Part shown: positions 1 to 9,994 of the stretch, piece by piece
How positions within the stretch are numbered: the stretch's first letter is position 1
How the letters are laid out: each line of letters begins with the position of its first letter
Assembly (NCBI RefSeq): GCF_000024725.1
Contig: NC_013960.1
Location: 2,280,001-2,344,000 of the forward strand
Source: Nitrosococcus halophilus Nc 4
Lineage (GTDB): Bacteria > Pseudomonadota > Gammaproteobacteria > Nitrosococcales > Nitrosococcaceae
Length of the DNA: 64,000 nt
Direction of reading: 5' to 3'
The notes under the pieces: model-generated
Databases searched by the model: none
Told to the model about the DNA's origin: nothing
The model's input: only the letters and a program-made list of their open reading frames with translations
Made by a program: the position numbers and the translations under genes

Positions 1-509
1 GCCTGGAATTTTTTGGCCAACTTACCGATCGTGGTGGTTTTGCCGACTCCATTGACGCCCACCATGAGAATGACGAAGGGTTTGATGCCCTCGGGAATCA
101 CGAGGGGGTGGCTAGAGGGCAGCAGCAGTTCTTGCATATTCTCCCGTAAGGCGGCCATTAAGGCGGCCGGATCTTTGAGTTGTTTGCGGGAGACTCGCAC
201 GGTGAGATTATCGATGATGGATTGGGTGGCTTCTACCCCTACATCGGCAACAAGCAGTTGAGTTTCAATCTCTTCCAGTAATTCATCATCGATGTTTTTT
301 TTACCCAGCATCAAGTCGGCGATGCCGCCGGTCAAGTTGCCGCGGGTGCGACCCAGGCGATTACGCAGGCGTTTAAACAACCGCTGCTTTTTCACGGTTT
401 CCGTGCCCCCATTGGCTTCCTCCGGGGTTTCAGCCATTTCAGGGGGAGAAGTCACCGTTTCTGGATTTTGTTCTGGGCTCTTTCCCTTTCGCTTAAAGAA
501 ACTTACCAT
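1..509 (-). CDS. ftsY: Signal recognition particle receptor FtsY (N-terminal part; 3' end outside window)
   Basis: On the reverse strand an ATG at 509 opens a frame that runs off the left edge. The product starts MVSFFKRKGKSPEQNPET, then has a Pro/Glu-rich acidic stretch, a helical N domain (KRLRNRLGRTRGNL), and near residue 155 the SRP GTPase P-loop MVGVNGVGKTTTIGKLA. Known role: membrane-associated receptor GTPase that docks ribosome-SRP complexes for co-translational insertion. About 169 residues are visible; the rest of the G domain is missing because the window ends. It is divergent from the M16 protease pair, with about 80 bp between the starts. Confidence 0.95.
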   Translation of the reverse strand, partial: MVSFFKRKGKSPEQNPETVTSPPEMAETPEEANGGTETVKKQRLFKRLRNRLGRTRGNLTGGIADLMLGKKNIDDELLEEIETQLLVADVGVEATQSIIDNLTVRVSRKQLKDPAALMAALRENMQELLLPSSHPLVIPEGIKPFVILMVGVNGVGKTTTIGKLAKKFQ

Positions 510-589
510 GGTTGTTACGACTCATTAGGTAATACTGACTAAGTATCCTATCATTATTGCCATTTTCATTAAGAGTAAGAAGGAAGACG

Positions 590-1969
590 ATGACGCCATT
601 CATACGCTTGCTAGGGACCTTTGTGGTCTTGGTGCTGCCGCTGGCGGCTGTGGCCAAAGTGCATGAATTTACCCTGGAGAACGGGCTAAAACTCCTGGTT
701 AAGGAAGACCCTCGCGCACCAGTGATGGTCTCCCAAGTGTGGTACAAGGTAGGCTCTAGCTACGAGCACAGTGGGATCACCGGCATTTCCCATATGCTGG
801 AGCATATGATGTTTAAGGGTACCAAAACCCTGGAGCCTAACCAATTTTCGCAAATTATTTCCGCTAACGGCGGCGAGGAGAATGCCTTTACGGGCCGCGA
901 TTATACGGCCTATTTTGAGCAAATGGCCAATGACCGGGTGGAGGTGAGCTTCCGCTTGGAGGCTGATCGCATGCGTAATCTGGTGCTCGATCCCGAGGAA
1001 CTACGCAAGGAAAAGCAGGTGGTGATGGAAGAGCGGCGTATGCGCACGGAAGATAACCCCAATGCCTTGACCTACGAGCGTTTTAACGCCACGGCCTTTC
1101 TGAGTAGTCCTTATCATCATCCCATCATTGGCTGGATGAGTGATATCCAACATTATGGGCTAAAGGATTTGCAGGCCTGGTATCAGAAATGGTATGCCCC
1201 TAACAATGCCACGGTCGTGGTGGTGGGCGATGTGGACCCGGAGGCCATCTATACTTTGGCCAAAAAGTATTTCGGTCCCCTGGAGCCGGAGACGATCACT
1301 CCGCCGAAACCCCAGCAAGAGATTCCCCAGAATGGCCGTCGGGAGATCTTCGTGAAGGCCCCGGCCGAGCTGCCTTATCTGTTGTTAGGCTGGAAAGTTC
1401 CCGTCATCAAGACTGCTGAAGAGGATTGGGAGGCCTACGCCCTGGAAGTGCTAGCAGGAATCCTGGATGGGGGGCGCAGTTCCCGTTTCTCCAAGGAACT
1501 GATCCGGGGCAGTCAGGTCGCTACCAGTGTGGGGGTTAGCTACGATCTTTATGCCCGTGGCCAGGACCAGTTGGTGATTGCCGGGGTCCCGGCCCAAGGA
1601 CATACCATCGCCGAGTTAGAGGAGGCTATTGGGGCCCAGATCCAGCGGTTGCAAAAGGAGCTGGTAAGCAAAGAAGAACTGGAGCGAATCAAAAACCAAG
1701 TCGTGGCCCATAAAGTCTTTGAGCAGGATTCCATGTTCTTTCAAGCCATGCAGTTGGGTTTGTTGGAGACAGTGGGCTTAGACTGGCGGCTAGCCGATGC
1801 CTATGTGGATCGTGTACAGGCCATCACCGCTCAGCAAGTTCAAGCGGTGGCCCAAAAATATCTGCTGGAGGGCAATTTGACCCGAGCGGAATTGGTGCCT
1901 TTGCCTATTCAGCCGGGAGAAGAAGCACCCCCAACTCAGCCCACCGAGGGAGGCCGCCATGTTTCGTAG
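590..1969 (+). CDS. M16 family zinc metalloprotease (catalytic partner)
   Basis: Secreted insulinase-type peptidase of 459 residues. The start at 590 is preferred because AAGGAAG lies just upstream and it gives a clean signal peptide (MTPFIRLLGTFVVLVLPLAAVA); an in-frame TTG lies at 557. The inverted zinc motif HxxEH is intact (HMLEH around residue 80), with the downstream Glu region following. The second half is the usual M16 C-terminal domain. Its stop overlaps the next gene by 11 bp. The next gene encodes a relative without the zinc site, so the two probably form a periplasmic heterodimer as in other M16 pairs (inference). The substrate is unknown. Confidence 0.93.
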   Translation: MTPFIRLLGTFVVLVLPLAAVAKVHEFTLENGLKLLVKEDPRAPVMVSQVWYKVGSSYEHSGITGISHMLEHMMFKGTKTLEPNQFSQIISANGGEENAFTGRDYTAYFEQMANDRVEVSFRLEADRMRNLVLDPEELRKEKQVVMEERRMRTEDNPNALTYERFNATAFLSSPYHHPIIGWMSDIQHYGLKDLQAWYQKWYAPNNATVVVVGDVDPEAIYTLAKKYFGPLEPETITPPKPQQEIPQNGRREIFVKAPAELPYLLLGWKVPVIKTAEEDWEAYALEVLAGILDGGRSSRFSKELIRGSQVATSVGVSYDLYARGQDQLVIAGVPAQGHTIAELEEAIGAQIQRLQKELVSKEELERIKNQVVAHKVFEQDSMFFQAMQLGLLETVGLDWRLADAYVDRVQAITAQQVQAVAQKYLLEGNLTRAELVPLPIQPGEEAPPTQPTEGGRHVS

Positions 1970-3263
1970 TCTGCTCGTTTTAATTCTATGGGGTATTGCG
2001 GGGACGGTTTCGGCAGCCCCTGATATTCAGCACTGGACCGCGGCAAACGGGGCGCGGGTCTATTTTATCCAGGCCAAGGAACTGCCCATGGTGGATATCC
2101 GGGTGGTCTTTGACGCCGGTGCGGCCCGGGATGGGGACCAACCGGGATTGGCCCGATTGAGCAATGCTTTATTGTCGGAGGGCGCGGGCGAGCTGGATGC
2201 CGATGCCATCGCCGAGCGTTTCGATAGCCTGGGCGCCCAATTTGGCACCCAAGCCGAGCGGGACATGGCAGTAGTGAGTCTACGCAGCCTGACAAGGCCT
2301 GAAATTTTGCAGCCGGCGCTGGAGACCATGGCCTTGGTTTTGGCCAAGCCTGCCATGCCATCAGGGGCTTTTGAGCGAGTGCGCAAACGCATGGAGGCCA
2401 CCCTACAAAGGCAGTTGCAGTCGCCAAGCAGTCTTGCTAGCCGAGCCTTTTACCGTCACCTTTACGGCGATTATCCTTATGCTCATTTACCTTCAGGGAC
2501 CGAGGAGGGGCTAGCCAGTCTGAGCCGGGATGACGCCTTGGCTTTCCATCAGCGCCACTATGTGGGTCGTAATGCGGTAGTGGCCATTGTAGGCGCCCTG
2601 GACCGTACTCAGGCCGAAGAAGTCGCAGAGCAGGTGATAGGCGATTTGCCCGCCGGAAAACCGGCGCCCACGCTACCTTCTGTACCTAGCCTCGAGGAGG
2701 CCAGTAGGGAGGTCATTACTTATCCTTCCACCCAAACCACCGTCATCCTGGGCACGGTAGGCATGCGCCGTGGCGATCCCGACTATTTCCCCTTATATGT
2801 GGGGAACCATGTATTGGGCGGCAGCGGCCTGGTGTCACGGATCAGTGTGGAACTGCGGGAGAAAAGGGGCCTGACCTATAGCGCCTACAGCTATTTTAGC
2901 CCCATGCGTCGCCGGGGTCCCTATATTTTGGCGTTACAGACCCGCAATGAACAGGCGGAGGAAGCCTTGCAGGTGCTGCGCAACACTCTGAAAGAGTTTA
3001 TGACCAGGGGGCCCGGTGAGGAGGAACTCCAGTTTGCCAAGCAAAATATTACCGGGGGGTTTCCACTAAGAATCGATAGTAATGGGGAGAAAGTCCAGTA
3101 TCTTGCTATGATTGGTTTCTATCGATTGCCGCTGGATTATTTGGAAACCTTTACCTCCCAGGTGGAAGCGGTCACGGTGGCCCAGATTCGGGAGGCCTTT
3201 CAGAAAAGAGTTGATCTAGATAAGATGGTCACGGTTATGGTGGGTGGTGCCGCCGAAGGGTAG
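1959..3263 (+). CDS. M16 family peptidase-like protein lacking the zinc motif
   Basis: A 434-residue secreted protein with a signal peptide (MFRSLLVLILWGIAGTVSA). It has the M16 fold, including the C-terminal signature around GGSGLVSRISVELREKRGL. At the position of HxxEH it reads LARLSNALLSEGAG, so the zinc ligands are gone and it should not be catalytic. In characterised M16B pairs the second subunit supplies an Arg/Tyr pair for substrate binding; RGLTYSAYSYF fits that role. It overlaps both its upstream catalytic partner and downstream rsmD. Confidence 0.92.
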   Translation: MFRSLLVLILWGIAGTVSAAPDIQHWTAANGARVYFIQAKELPMVDIRVVFDAGAARDGDQPGLARLSNALLSEGAGELDADAIAERFDSLGAQFGTQAERDMAVVSLRSLTRPEILQPALETMALVLAKPAMPSGAFERVRKRMEATLQRQLQSPSSLASRAFYRHLYGDYPYAHLPSGTEEGLASLSRDDALAFHQRHYVGRNAVVAIVGALDRTQAEEVAEQVIGDLPAGKPAPTLPSVPSLEEASREVITYPSTQTTVILGTVGMRRGDPDYFPLYVGNHVLGGSGLVSRISVELREKRGLTYSAYSYFSPMRRRGPYILALQTRNEQAEEALQVLRNTLKEFMTRGPGEEELQFAKQNITGGFPLRIDSNGEKVQYLAMIGFYRLPLDYLETFTSQVEAVTVAQIREAFQKRVDLDKMVTVMVGGAAEG

Positions 3264-3825
3264 AGCCGGAGCTTCCCGAGGCCAGGTTCGGATTATTGGT
3301 GGTCTCTGGCGCGGTCGGAAACTCACCTTTTCCCCTCGCCCAGGGCTGCGCCCTACCCCGGATCGGGTTCGGGAGACCTTATTTAATTGGCTTCAGCCGG
3401 TGATTATGGGCGCCCATTGCTTGGATTTATTTGCAGGCAGCGGCGTCTTGGGTCTGGAGGCCAGTTCCCGGGGGGCGGCGCAAGTGGTCATGGTGGAGAA
3501 GGATCCGCGGGTCTGTCGGGAAATTTATGCTCAGGTAATGCGCCTTGATGCTAAGGGGGTAGAGGTGGTTGCCAGTGAGGCTTTGGCTTATCTCCGGAGC
3601 CCTACTCAAAGTTTTGATATTGCTTTTTTAGACCCCCCCTTTGGGAGTGAGTTGCTAGGGCCCTGCTGCGAGCACCTGGAGCAGGGCGGTTGGTTGACCC
3701 TCGGCGCCTACATTTATCTGGAGGCCCGGGGCCGTGGGGGTTTACCGCCTTTGCCCGCTAGCTGGGAGTTAGTGCACAGCAAACAAGCCGGGGAAGTGGG
3801 GTATTATTTGGCTCGCCGTAGTTAA
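3244..3825 (+). CDS. rsmD: 16S rRNA (guanine966-N2)-methyltransferase RsmD
   Basis: SAM-dependent methyltransferase for G966 of 16S rRNA, 193 residues. It shows VRIIGGLWRGRKL at the N-terminus, RPTPDRVRETLFNWL, the SAM motif CLDLFAGSGVLGLEA and the catalytic motif LDPPFG. The start is GTG 3244 or the adjacent GTG 3247, inside the end of the preceding M16 gene; no later start keeps the conserved N-terminus. rsmD-coaD is a common gammaproteobacterial pair, and here it is co-directional with the proteases. Confidence 0.95.
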   Translation: MVPPKGRAGASRGQVRIIGGLWRGRKLTFSPRPGLRPTPDRVRETLFNWLQPVIMGAHCLDLFAGSGVLGLEASSRGAAQVVMVEKDPRVCREIYAQVMRLDAKGVEVVASEALAYLRSPTQSFDIAFLDPPFGSELLGPCCEHLEQGGWLTLGAYIYLEARGRGGLPPLPASWELVHSKQAGEVGYYLARRS

Positions 3826-3849
3826 ACTCAGCTGACTTGAGAATTCTAA

Positions 3850-4335
<486 letters not shown>

Positions 4336-4369
4336 AATATTTATAATTGAGTATTTTAGTCAGGAATAA

Positions 4370-4627
<258 letters not shown>

Positions 4628-4703
4628 CTCGAAGTTTTTTGGATAGCTAAGTCTTTTTGCGATATCCGGTTAGCCTAGATAGATCAGTTAGCCGAATCGA
4701 GAC

Positions 4704-5567
4704 TTAATCATCCGCTAGCTGGTCGATGGCCTCCCTATCCCCTGTCTCCAGTTGGACCTTGATCGCCCCCATACTACTTAGCACGCTGGCGATCTTGCTA
4801 GCCCCGGGGATAGGCAGGATATGCTCTCCTTTTTGCAGTAGCCAAGCCAGCGCAATCTGATAGGGGGAGGCCTGGTGCTTTTCACCAAGATCTTGAAATA
4901 AAGGGTGGGCAGTTAAACGTTCGTGGTGACGCCGTCCTCCGACAGGGCTGTAAGGAACGTAGCTGATCCCTTGGTTTTGGCATAGATCCGCTAATCCGCT
5001 CTGGAAATCCTGCTTGTGGAAGGGATGGCAGCGATTTTGCACTGCGGCAATTGGAACTTGCTTCAAAGCCAGTTCCAATTGCCGGGAATCAATATTGGAG
5101 AGCCCTAAGTGCCGAATTTTGCCTTCCTCCTTGAGCCGGATTAGCATCCCCAGGGACTCCTCGAAGGGGATGTTGGGATCAGGCGCATGGAGATAATAGA
5201 GGTCGATGATTTCGCAGTGGAGATCTCGCAGGCTTTGTTCGCAGGAGGTGCGTAGCCATTCGGGGTGGGCGTCAACGACCCATTCTCCGCGAGGACGCCG
5301 GAGTCCTCCCTTGGTCGCAACCAATACTTCATTGCGTGCCCCAAGTTGGGTCAGGGCAGAATAGATAAGGCGCTCGTTATGACCCAATTCTCCATCATCA
5401 AGACAGTAAACATTCGCGGTATCGATAAAATTGCCGCCGTTTTCCACAAATGCTCGAATGACCTCCATGGCGTCCTTTTTCTCCGGCCGCCCGGCGATGG
5501 AAAGAGGCATGGCGCCGAGGCCGATGGCATAAAGTTGATAGCCTGTCCCGTCAAGCTCTCTTTTCAT
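4704..5567 (-). CDS. Aldo/keto reductase
   Basis: NAD(P)H-dependent oxidoreductase of 287 residues with the TIM-barrel family marks: Asp/Tyr of the tetrad in NFIDTANVY, Lys in VLVATKGG, His in DLYYLHAPD, and the cofactor-binding C-terminal stretch GEHILPIPGASK. The closest group appears to be the YajO/Tas-like AKRs; the physiological substrate cannot be told from sequence. It is a monocistronic minus-strand gene, convergent with the ferredoxin. A purine-rich sequence (AAGGAGA) lies just before the ATG at 5567. Confidence 0.9.
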   Translation of the reverse strand: MKRELDGTGYQLYAIGLGAMPLSIAGRPEKKDAMEVIRAFVENGGNFIDTANVYCLDDGELGHNERLIYSALTQLGARNEVLVATKGGLRRPRGEWVVDAHPEWLRTSCEQSLRDLHCEIIDLYYLHAPDPNIPFEESLGMLIRLKEEGKIRHLGLSNIDSRQLELALKQVPIAAVQNRCHPFHKQDFQSGLADLCQNQGISYVPYSPVGGRRHHERLTAHPLFQDLGEKHQASPYQIALAWLLQKGEHILPIPGASKIASVLSSMGAIKVQLETGDREAIDQLADD

Positions 5568-5993
5568 GAAAATCTCCTTAATGAATGCCCTATTCGACGA
5601 TCCGGATGAACCCTATGATTTCAAGACGGAATTCCGCAATACCCTGCCGAATTTCTGTACCCTCGTTTGCCGAAGAGTCTGAGCCCACGTCAACTACCTC
5701 TCCCTAAAGGAAGAGGCTTGTAGCTGTACTCCCTCAATCCCTATGAGATCAACGCACGCTACATTGGGCACCAAGAGCGGGTTTCCTGGCTTAACCGCTT
5801 GCCCGTTAGGCTGGTTGACACGTCTGACCAGGACGCTGCAGAAGCGGAGCAGCCTTATTGTATTAACGCAGCATCTTGGTCGTTTGGCGATGCTGTCCAG
5901 TTACCCGGAGACGTTAAACAATGCCAGTATTTTTAAGCACGAACTGTTTACCCGGTGGGTGCCTAAGTGCAGGCACATTATACCCTAATTGCG

Positions 5994-6033
5994 GGCGCTT
6001 CCTCCCCCACCTGAAGGTCGGGGCCTCCGCGCC
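5994..6033 (+). repeat. Compound hairpin resembling an IS200/IS605-group transposon end
   Basis: Nested stems are visible: GGCGC/GCGCC outermost, CCCC/GGGG inside, and ACC-TGAA-GGT at the tip. This style of subterminal palindrome is what HUH (Y1) transposons carry at their right ends. No transposase is next to it, so it would be a relic. Confidence 0.45.
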
Positions 6034-6137
6034 TGTGCCAACCTGAGAGGTTTAATTGGTGATCGTCAAGACGGTGATGCACCATTTTGAGGAGAGTTAA
6101 CTCATGCGTTCCATTGGAGCCTCACATGGATGTTAGG

Positions 6138-6275
6138 CGACCCCCTAGCAAGGTTGCGAAGTGAAACGGCGCGCCGAGCGCGAGGGCCGCATTGCTTGCG
6201 TTTTGCCATGAATTGGCGCTATGATTTTATTGCTCTCGGAGCCTAGGGTGGGGAGCACCCGATGTGAAAGCGCGA
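6138..6275 (+). ncRNA. HEARO/omegaRNA-like structured RNA, short or truncated copy
   Basis: Shares blocks with 12943-13283 in the same order and orientation: CGACCCCCTAGC at the start, GAGCGCGAGGGCC in the middle, and CCTAGGG closing a long-range CCCTAG/CTAGGG helix (6143-6148 with 6243-6248). Bases between the blocks differ but keep pairing potential, which suggests RNA structure rather than protein. The 3' half seen in the other copy is missing. HEARO RNAs are the guide RNAs of IscB nucleases and often occur without the nuclease gene. The family assignment is from memory of the motif style. Confidence 0.45.
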
Positions 6276-6599
6276 GGAGCGGTAAAGACCCCAAGACCAA
6301 GGTCACCCCTTCGTCGAGGACCGCGAGGAATCGCGAATTCTCCAGGTTGATGAAGTTTTGTAGGAACAAAATTGAAATCAGTCATGGCGAAACTCCAAAA
6401 GTTATGACGCTCAGGGCAATGTTGTCCAAATGGTGATTTTGGACGCAAAAGCTAAAGGATTATTGCCCCTTGTCAACGAAGAAGCAGCCTAAACACTTGC
6501 GTTCAATCTAACGCAGCAAAATCATCTCTCAAATACTTCAGACCAATGGCGGCTGTCCGCTCAACTCCACTTACTATTAAGCCTGTTGTCGACCCGGTG

Positions 6600-8273
6600 A
6601 TGACCATCTTCCTCCGTATCGCGGTGTTTGCTTTTCTGGTTTTGGGGAGTAGTTTAGCTGTCGCCCAGAAAGCCCCCCCCGCAGCGGCTATCGCCAGTGC
6701 CCACCCCCTTGCTACCCGTGCCGGGCATAAGGTGCTGGAAGCGGGGGGTAATGCGTTTGATGCGGCGGTGGCGATGAGCGCAGCCCTGGCGGTGGTGGAA
6801 CCTTACAGCTCCGGGCTGGGAGGGGGCGGATTCTGGCTGCTCCATCGCGCCAAGGATAATGTCGAAATCATGATTGACGGCCGAGAACGGGCTCCCCTTG
6901 CGGCCACCTCTCAAATGTATCTTGATGATGCAGGTGAATTGATTGAGGGAGCCTCTGTCGATGGGCCGTTAGCAGCGGCAATCCCCGGTCTGCCAGCGGC
7001 ACTGGCCCATCTGGCAGCGCATTATGGTCGCTTGTCCCTCGCCGAAACTTTAGCCCCCGCCATCGGCTATGCCCATGGGGGATTTGAGGTGGATGAGCCT
7101 TACCGCCGCCGGGTGGCCTTTCGCCTTCCTGTGCTTAAGCGCTGGCCCGCTGCCAGTCGGGTGTTTTTGAGCAATGGAAAAGTACCCACCCTAGGGGAGC
7201 GGATTAAACAACCCGCCTTGGCGGCTACCCTGGAAGCTCTCGCTGCACGGGGCGCGGCAGGTTTTTACCAGGGGCCGGTGGCAGAGGCCCTGGTAGACGG
7301 CGTGCGAGCTGCTGGAGGTATTTGGCGTTTGGAAGATTTAACCCAATATCAGGTGGTGGAGCGAGAACCGGTGCGGGGTAAATACCGTGGTTTTAATATT
7401 ATTTCTGCGAGTCCCCCTTCTTCCGGTGGCATCGCTTTGCTGACCATGTTGAATATCCTCGCCCAGGAGGATTTATCCACCCTCTCAGGGGCGGCTCGTA
7501 CCCATTTCATTATCGAAGCCATGCGCCGTGCTTACCGGGATCGGGCCCAGTACTTAGGGGACCCGGATTTTGTGGATATTCCAGTGGAAAGGTTGAGCCA
7601 TCCTTATTATGGTGCCGGATTGCGGGCTGGCATCCGCCTCGACCGGGCAACCCCTAGCGCCCATCTTCCTGGTATTGGAAACCAGGAAACCGGACCACAT
7701 ACCACGCATTTTTCTATCATCGATCGGGAGGGAAATTGGGTCGCCGCCACCTTGAGTATCAACTACCCTTTTGGCTCTGGTTTCATGCCTCCCGGTACGG
7801 GGGTTTTACTTAACGATGAGATGGACGACTTTGCGGCTGCCCCCGGCGTACCCAATGTCTATGGCCTGATTGGCAATCAAGCTAATGCCATTGCGCCTGG
7901 GAAAAGGCCCTTGTCCAGCATGACCCCTACCTTCGTGGAGGACGAACGCGGCGTATTGGTATTGGGAACGCCTGGGGGCAGCCGGATTATCACCATGGTA
8001 TTGCTTGGCCTCCTGAATCATGTGGAGGGGGCGGATTTAACCCGCTTAGTATCGCAACCCCGTTTTCACCACCAATATTTACCCGATGAGGTGCAATATG
8101 AACCCCAGGCTTTTGATGACAAACTAATTCGGCGTTTGCAAGCTTTGGGGCATCGCCTGACACCCCATGAGCGGCGGTGGGGGAATATGCAAGCCCTGTT
8201 TTGGGATCGAGTTCGAAACCGGGTTGAGGCGGCCAGTGATCCCAGGGGGGTGGGGCAAGCGGTTGTTCGTTGA
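6600..8273 (+). CDS. ggt: Gamma-glutamyltransferase (glutathione hydrolase)
   Basis: N-terminal nucleophile hydrolase that cleaves gamma-glutamyl bonds, mainly glutathione, in the periplasm. The product has a signal peptide (MTIFLRIAVFAFLVLGSSLAVA) when started at 6600; an ATG at 6546 in frame would add 18 residues. The proenzyme has the large-subunit motif PYSSGLGGGGFW, the autoprocessing Thr in GPHTTHFSI starting the small subunit, and PLSSMTPTF and GTPGGSRII in the active site. Length is usual. It stands alone. Confidence 0.93.
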   Translation: MTIFLRIAVFAFLVLGSSLAVAQKAPPAAAIASAHPLATRAGHKVLEAGGNAFDAAVAMSAALAVVEPYSSGLGGGGFWLLHRAKDNVEIMIDGRERAPLAATSQMYLDDAGELIEGASVDGPLAAAIPGLPAALAHLAAHYGRLSLAETLAPAIGYAHGGFEVDEPYRRRVAFRLPVLKRWPAASRVFLSNGKVPTLGERIKQPALAATLEALAARGAAGFYQGPVAEALVDGVRAAGGIWRLEDLTQYQVVEREPVRGKYRGFNIISASPPSSGGIALLTMLNILAQEDLSTLSGAARTHFIIEAMRRAYRDRAQYLGDPDFVDIPVERLSHPYYGAGLRAGIRLDRATPSAHLPGIGNQETGPHTTHFSIIDREGNWVAATLSINYPFGSGFMPPGTGVLLNDEMDDFAAAPGVPNVYGLIGNQANAIAPGKRPLSSMTPTFVEDERGVLVLGTPGGSRIITMVLLGLLNHVEGADLTRLVSQPRFHHQYLPDEVQYEPQAFDDKLIRRLQALGHRLTPHERRWGNMQALFWDRVRNRVEAASDPRGVGQAVVR

Positions 8274-8647
8274 GAGCCGGAAATACATGTTGATGAGGTG
8301 TTGAAACGGTTGCGTGCCGTGCTCCATCCATAAGATGTTCTAGGTTGTGTTTTAAATGGGGAGAATTGAGCAAATTAATGGGGGCTAAGTCCATCCGTTT
8401 CAGGTATGAGCTTGCCGGAAACGGCCTCAAGGCCTTATTGATGTTGATGCGCGCCCCTTCGGGCCTCCGGCGGAAGTCCCGATTCGCTCCCGGCGAATCG
8501 CTCCGGCCTACGAGGAGGCACCAATAAACAGCCTGTAGGCCGGATTAAGCGTCGCGTATCCGGCAAAACAATACTGCCGGTGCTCTATTCACCCCCTCAT
8601 CCTTACCTTCTCCCGCCAGGGGAGAAGAAAAAAGGCACTACTGGCCG
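8274..8647. repeat. Intergenic REP-like palindromes
   Basis: No gene. There are three palindromes in a row: GATTCGC-tcccg-GCGAATC at 8481-8499; GCCGGAT...ATCCGGC at 8539-8564, which resembles enterobacterial REP sequence; and CTTCTCCC-gcca-GGGGAGAAG at 8607-8627. The arrangement between two convergent genes (ggt plus, eIF2B-like minus) is typical of BIME/REP clusters that also act as transcript ends. Confidence 0.6.
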
Positions 8648-9523
8648 CTATATTGTAAAAAAAGGAAGTTCACTCGCCTGGCGGTAAACTCCCTGCTCGG
8701 TGATATAGGCACTGATCAAATCCGGGGGCGTAATATCAAAATAAATATTGCGCAGGGTTATCCCGGGCTGGGGCTCAAGGGCCAACTCCTCCGGCCCTTT
8801 TTCCTCTAGGTGGGCCTGGGCCGGCGAAGCAGATACCCGCTTAAAGGTTTCGCTGGCCACATAGAAGGGGATATTTTGGCGGCGGGCGGCTAAAGCGAGT
8901 AGCAAGGTACCGGCTTTGTTGATTACGGAGCCATCATTGAGCAGGGTGTCTGCGCCCACCACAATCGCTTTGGCCTTTCCCACAAAGAGCCCCATCTGGG
9001 CGTCGGTAATCAAGGTCGTGGCAATTCCCCATGCGGACAGTTGCCTGGCGAGCCTATAGCCTTCCTGGAGCGGCCGGGATTCGGTCACAACGGCGTTAAC
9101 CCCTTGCTCTTTCAATATCTTAAAAGAAGCCACCACGGTAGAGCTGAGGCTGTGGGTCATCACCGTCGCGCTCCTACCTACCAGCGCTGCTGTTTGCCGG
9201 GCGATGGCAGTGACTGCCTGTTGGGATTGATCCTGTAGTTGCTGGGCAAGGGCCACTATTTTTGGACGCAGGCTGGCCACCTCTTCCTGGGGGAGACAAA
9301 CTAGGAGGGATTGCCAGCGTCCTACTAGATTCTGGACGGGAGCCATACTGGGTCGGGTTTGCCGGAGCCGATTAGCGATGAGGTTTAATTCGGTGATAAG
9401 GCCACCACAGCTTGTGGCCGGGCTGGTTTGGGCTCGGTTAGCCAGCAAGGCGAGACTGCGCCGAGCCAATTCGCTGGCCCCGTGTTCCCGATCCTCGGCA
9501 AGAATTGCTATCTCATCTTTCAT
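8648..9523 (-). CDS. eIF2B alpha/beta/delta-like protein (ribose-1,5-bisphosphate isomerase-like)
   Basis: A 291-residue protein of the eIF-2B/MtnA/R15P isomerase superfamily: helical N-terminal domain, then a Rossmann-like part with TESRPLQEGYRLA, a signature VVGADTLLNDGSVINKAGT (catalytic Asp in GAD, NK motif), and FDITPPDLI at the end. MtnA-type isomerases and archaeal R15P isomerase share these elements. It overlaps the upstream NUDIX gene by 4 bp and follows ppc, so it is likely a sugar-phosphate or nucleotide-salvage isomerase rather than a translation factor (inference). Confidence 0.8.
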   Translation of the reverse strand: MKDEIAILAEDREHGASELARRSLALLANRAQTSPATSCGGLITELNLIANRLRQTRPSMAPVQNLVGRWQSLLVCLPQEEVASLRPKIVALAQQLQDQSQQAVTAIARQTAALVGRSATVMTHSLSSTVVASFKILKEQGVNAVVTESRPLQEGYRLARQLSAWGIATTLITDAQMGLFVGKAKAIVVGADTLLNDGSVINKAGTLLLALAARRQNIPFYVASETFKRVSASPAQAHLEEKGPEELALEPQPGITLRNIYFDITPPDLISAYITEQGVYRQASELPFFTI

Positions 9524-9945
9524 GGGGGATAGACTTGAGCAAGGGCCTCAGCAAGGGCAGGAACGGTGGGATAATCGGATAATGCTGTGGGGGTTACCCA
9601 GCATAGCTCGGTGTTTTCCCAATCTAAACGGATAGCCTCAGGATGTTCAACCTGGAATAGGAAAGGGTGAACTTCCCACAGTACCGGCGAATCAGGGTCA
9701 TCCACGGAGAGTGGTGGGCCACTCTTGAGCAGGGTAATGTCTTCTCCCTTTAGCCCGGTCTCTTCTTGGATTTCACGGAGGGCCTGCGCTAGGGGAGTGG
9801 GATCTTCTAAATAGCCGCTAATCCCTGACCAGCGCCCTTGGTAGCTGCCCACTCGTTGGCTGCGGCGGACCAGCAATATCTTGCCTTGATGTTCCAAAAA
9901 AACAGTGACAACTTGGCGGATGGGCTTGGGAGTAGGTGGTTTCAT
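9520..9945 (-). CDS. NUDIX hydrolase
   Basis: A 141-residue NUDIX protein. The catalytic half of the box is clear (REIQEETGL), but the first half is degenerate: the spaced Glu before the REXXEE block is replaced by Pro in LEDPTPLAQAL. It should hydrolyse a nucleoside diphosphate linked to another group; the substrate is unknown. It is directly coupled by a 4-bp overlap to the eIF2B/R15P-isomerase-like gene. Domain fusions of these two families are known in haloarchaea, which supports a shared nucleotide-ribose pathway (inference). Confidence 0.88.
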   Translation of the reverse strand: MKPPTPKPIRQVVTVFLEHQGKILLVRRSQRVGSYQGRWSGISGYLEDPTPLAQALREIQEETGLKGEDITLLKSGPPLSVDDPDSPVLWEVHPFLFQVEHPEAIRLDWENTELCWVTPTALSDYPTVPALAEALAQVYPP

Positions 9946-9994
9946 TGCCCTCCTGGGTTAGTTGGAAAATCAGCGGATACTCCTTCAAGATAGA

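Larger units (their letters stand above)
5568..6599. other. Long non-coding interval with mobile-element debris
   Basis: About 1 kb without a credible gene. From 5730 to 5936 one plus frame stays open (beginning LYSLNPYEINARYIGHQERV) but lacks a start and a recognisable family; it could be the tail of a decayed gene. At 5994-6033 there is a compound hairpin typical of IS200/IS605-group ends, and at 6138-6275 a structured RNA-like block related to one at 12943-13283. The remaining bases up to the ggt start show nothing I can name. Confidence 0.6.

Noticed and set aside
13-528. Two plus-strand open frames at the left edge
   Set aside because: They are antisense to ftsY, whose P-loop and N domain are clear on the minus strand.
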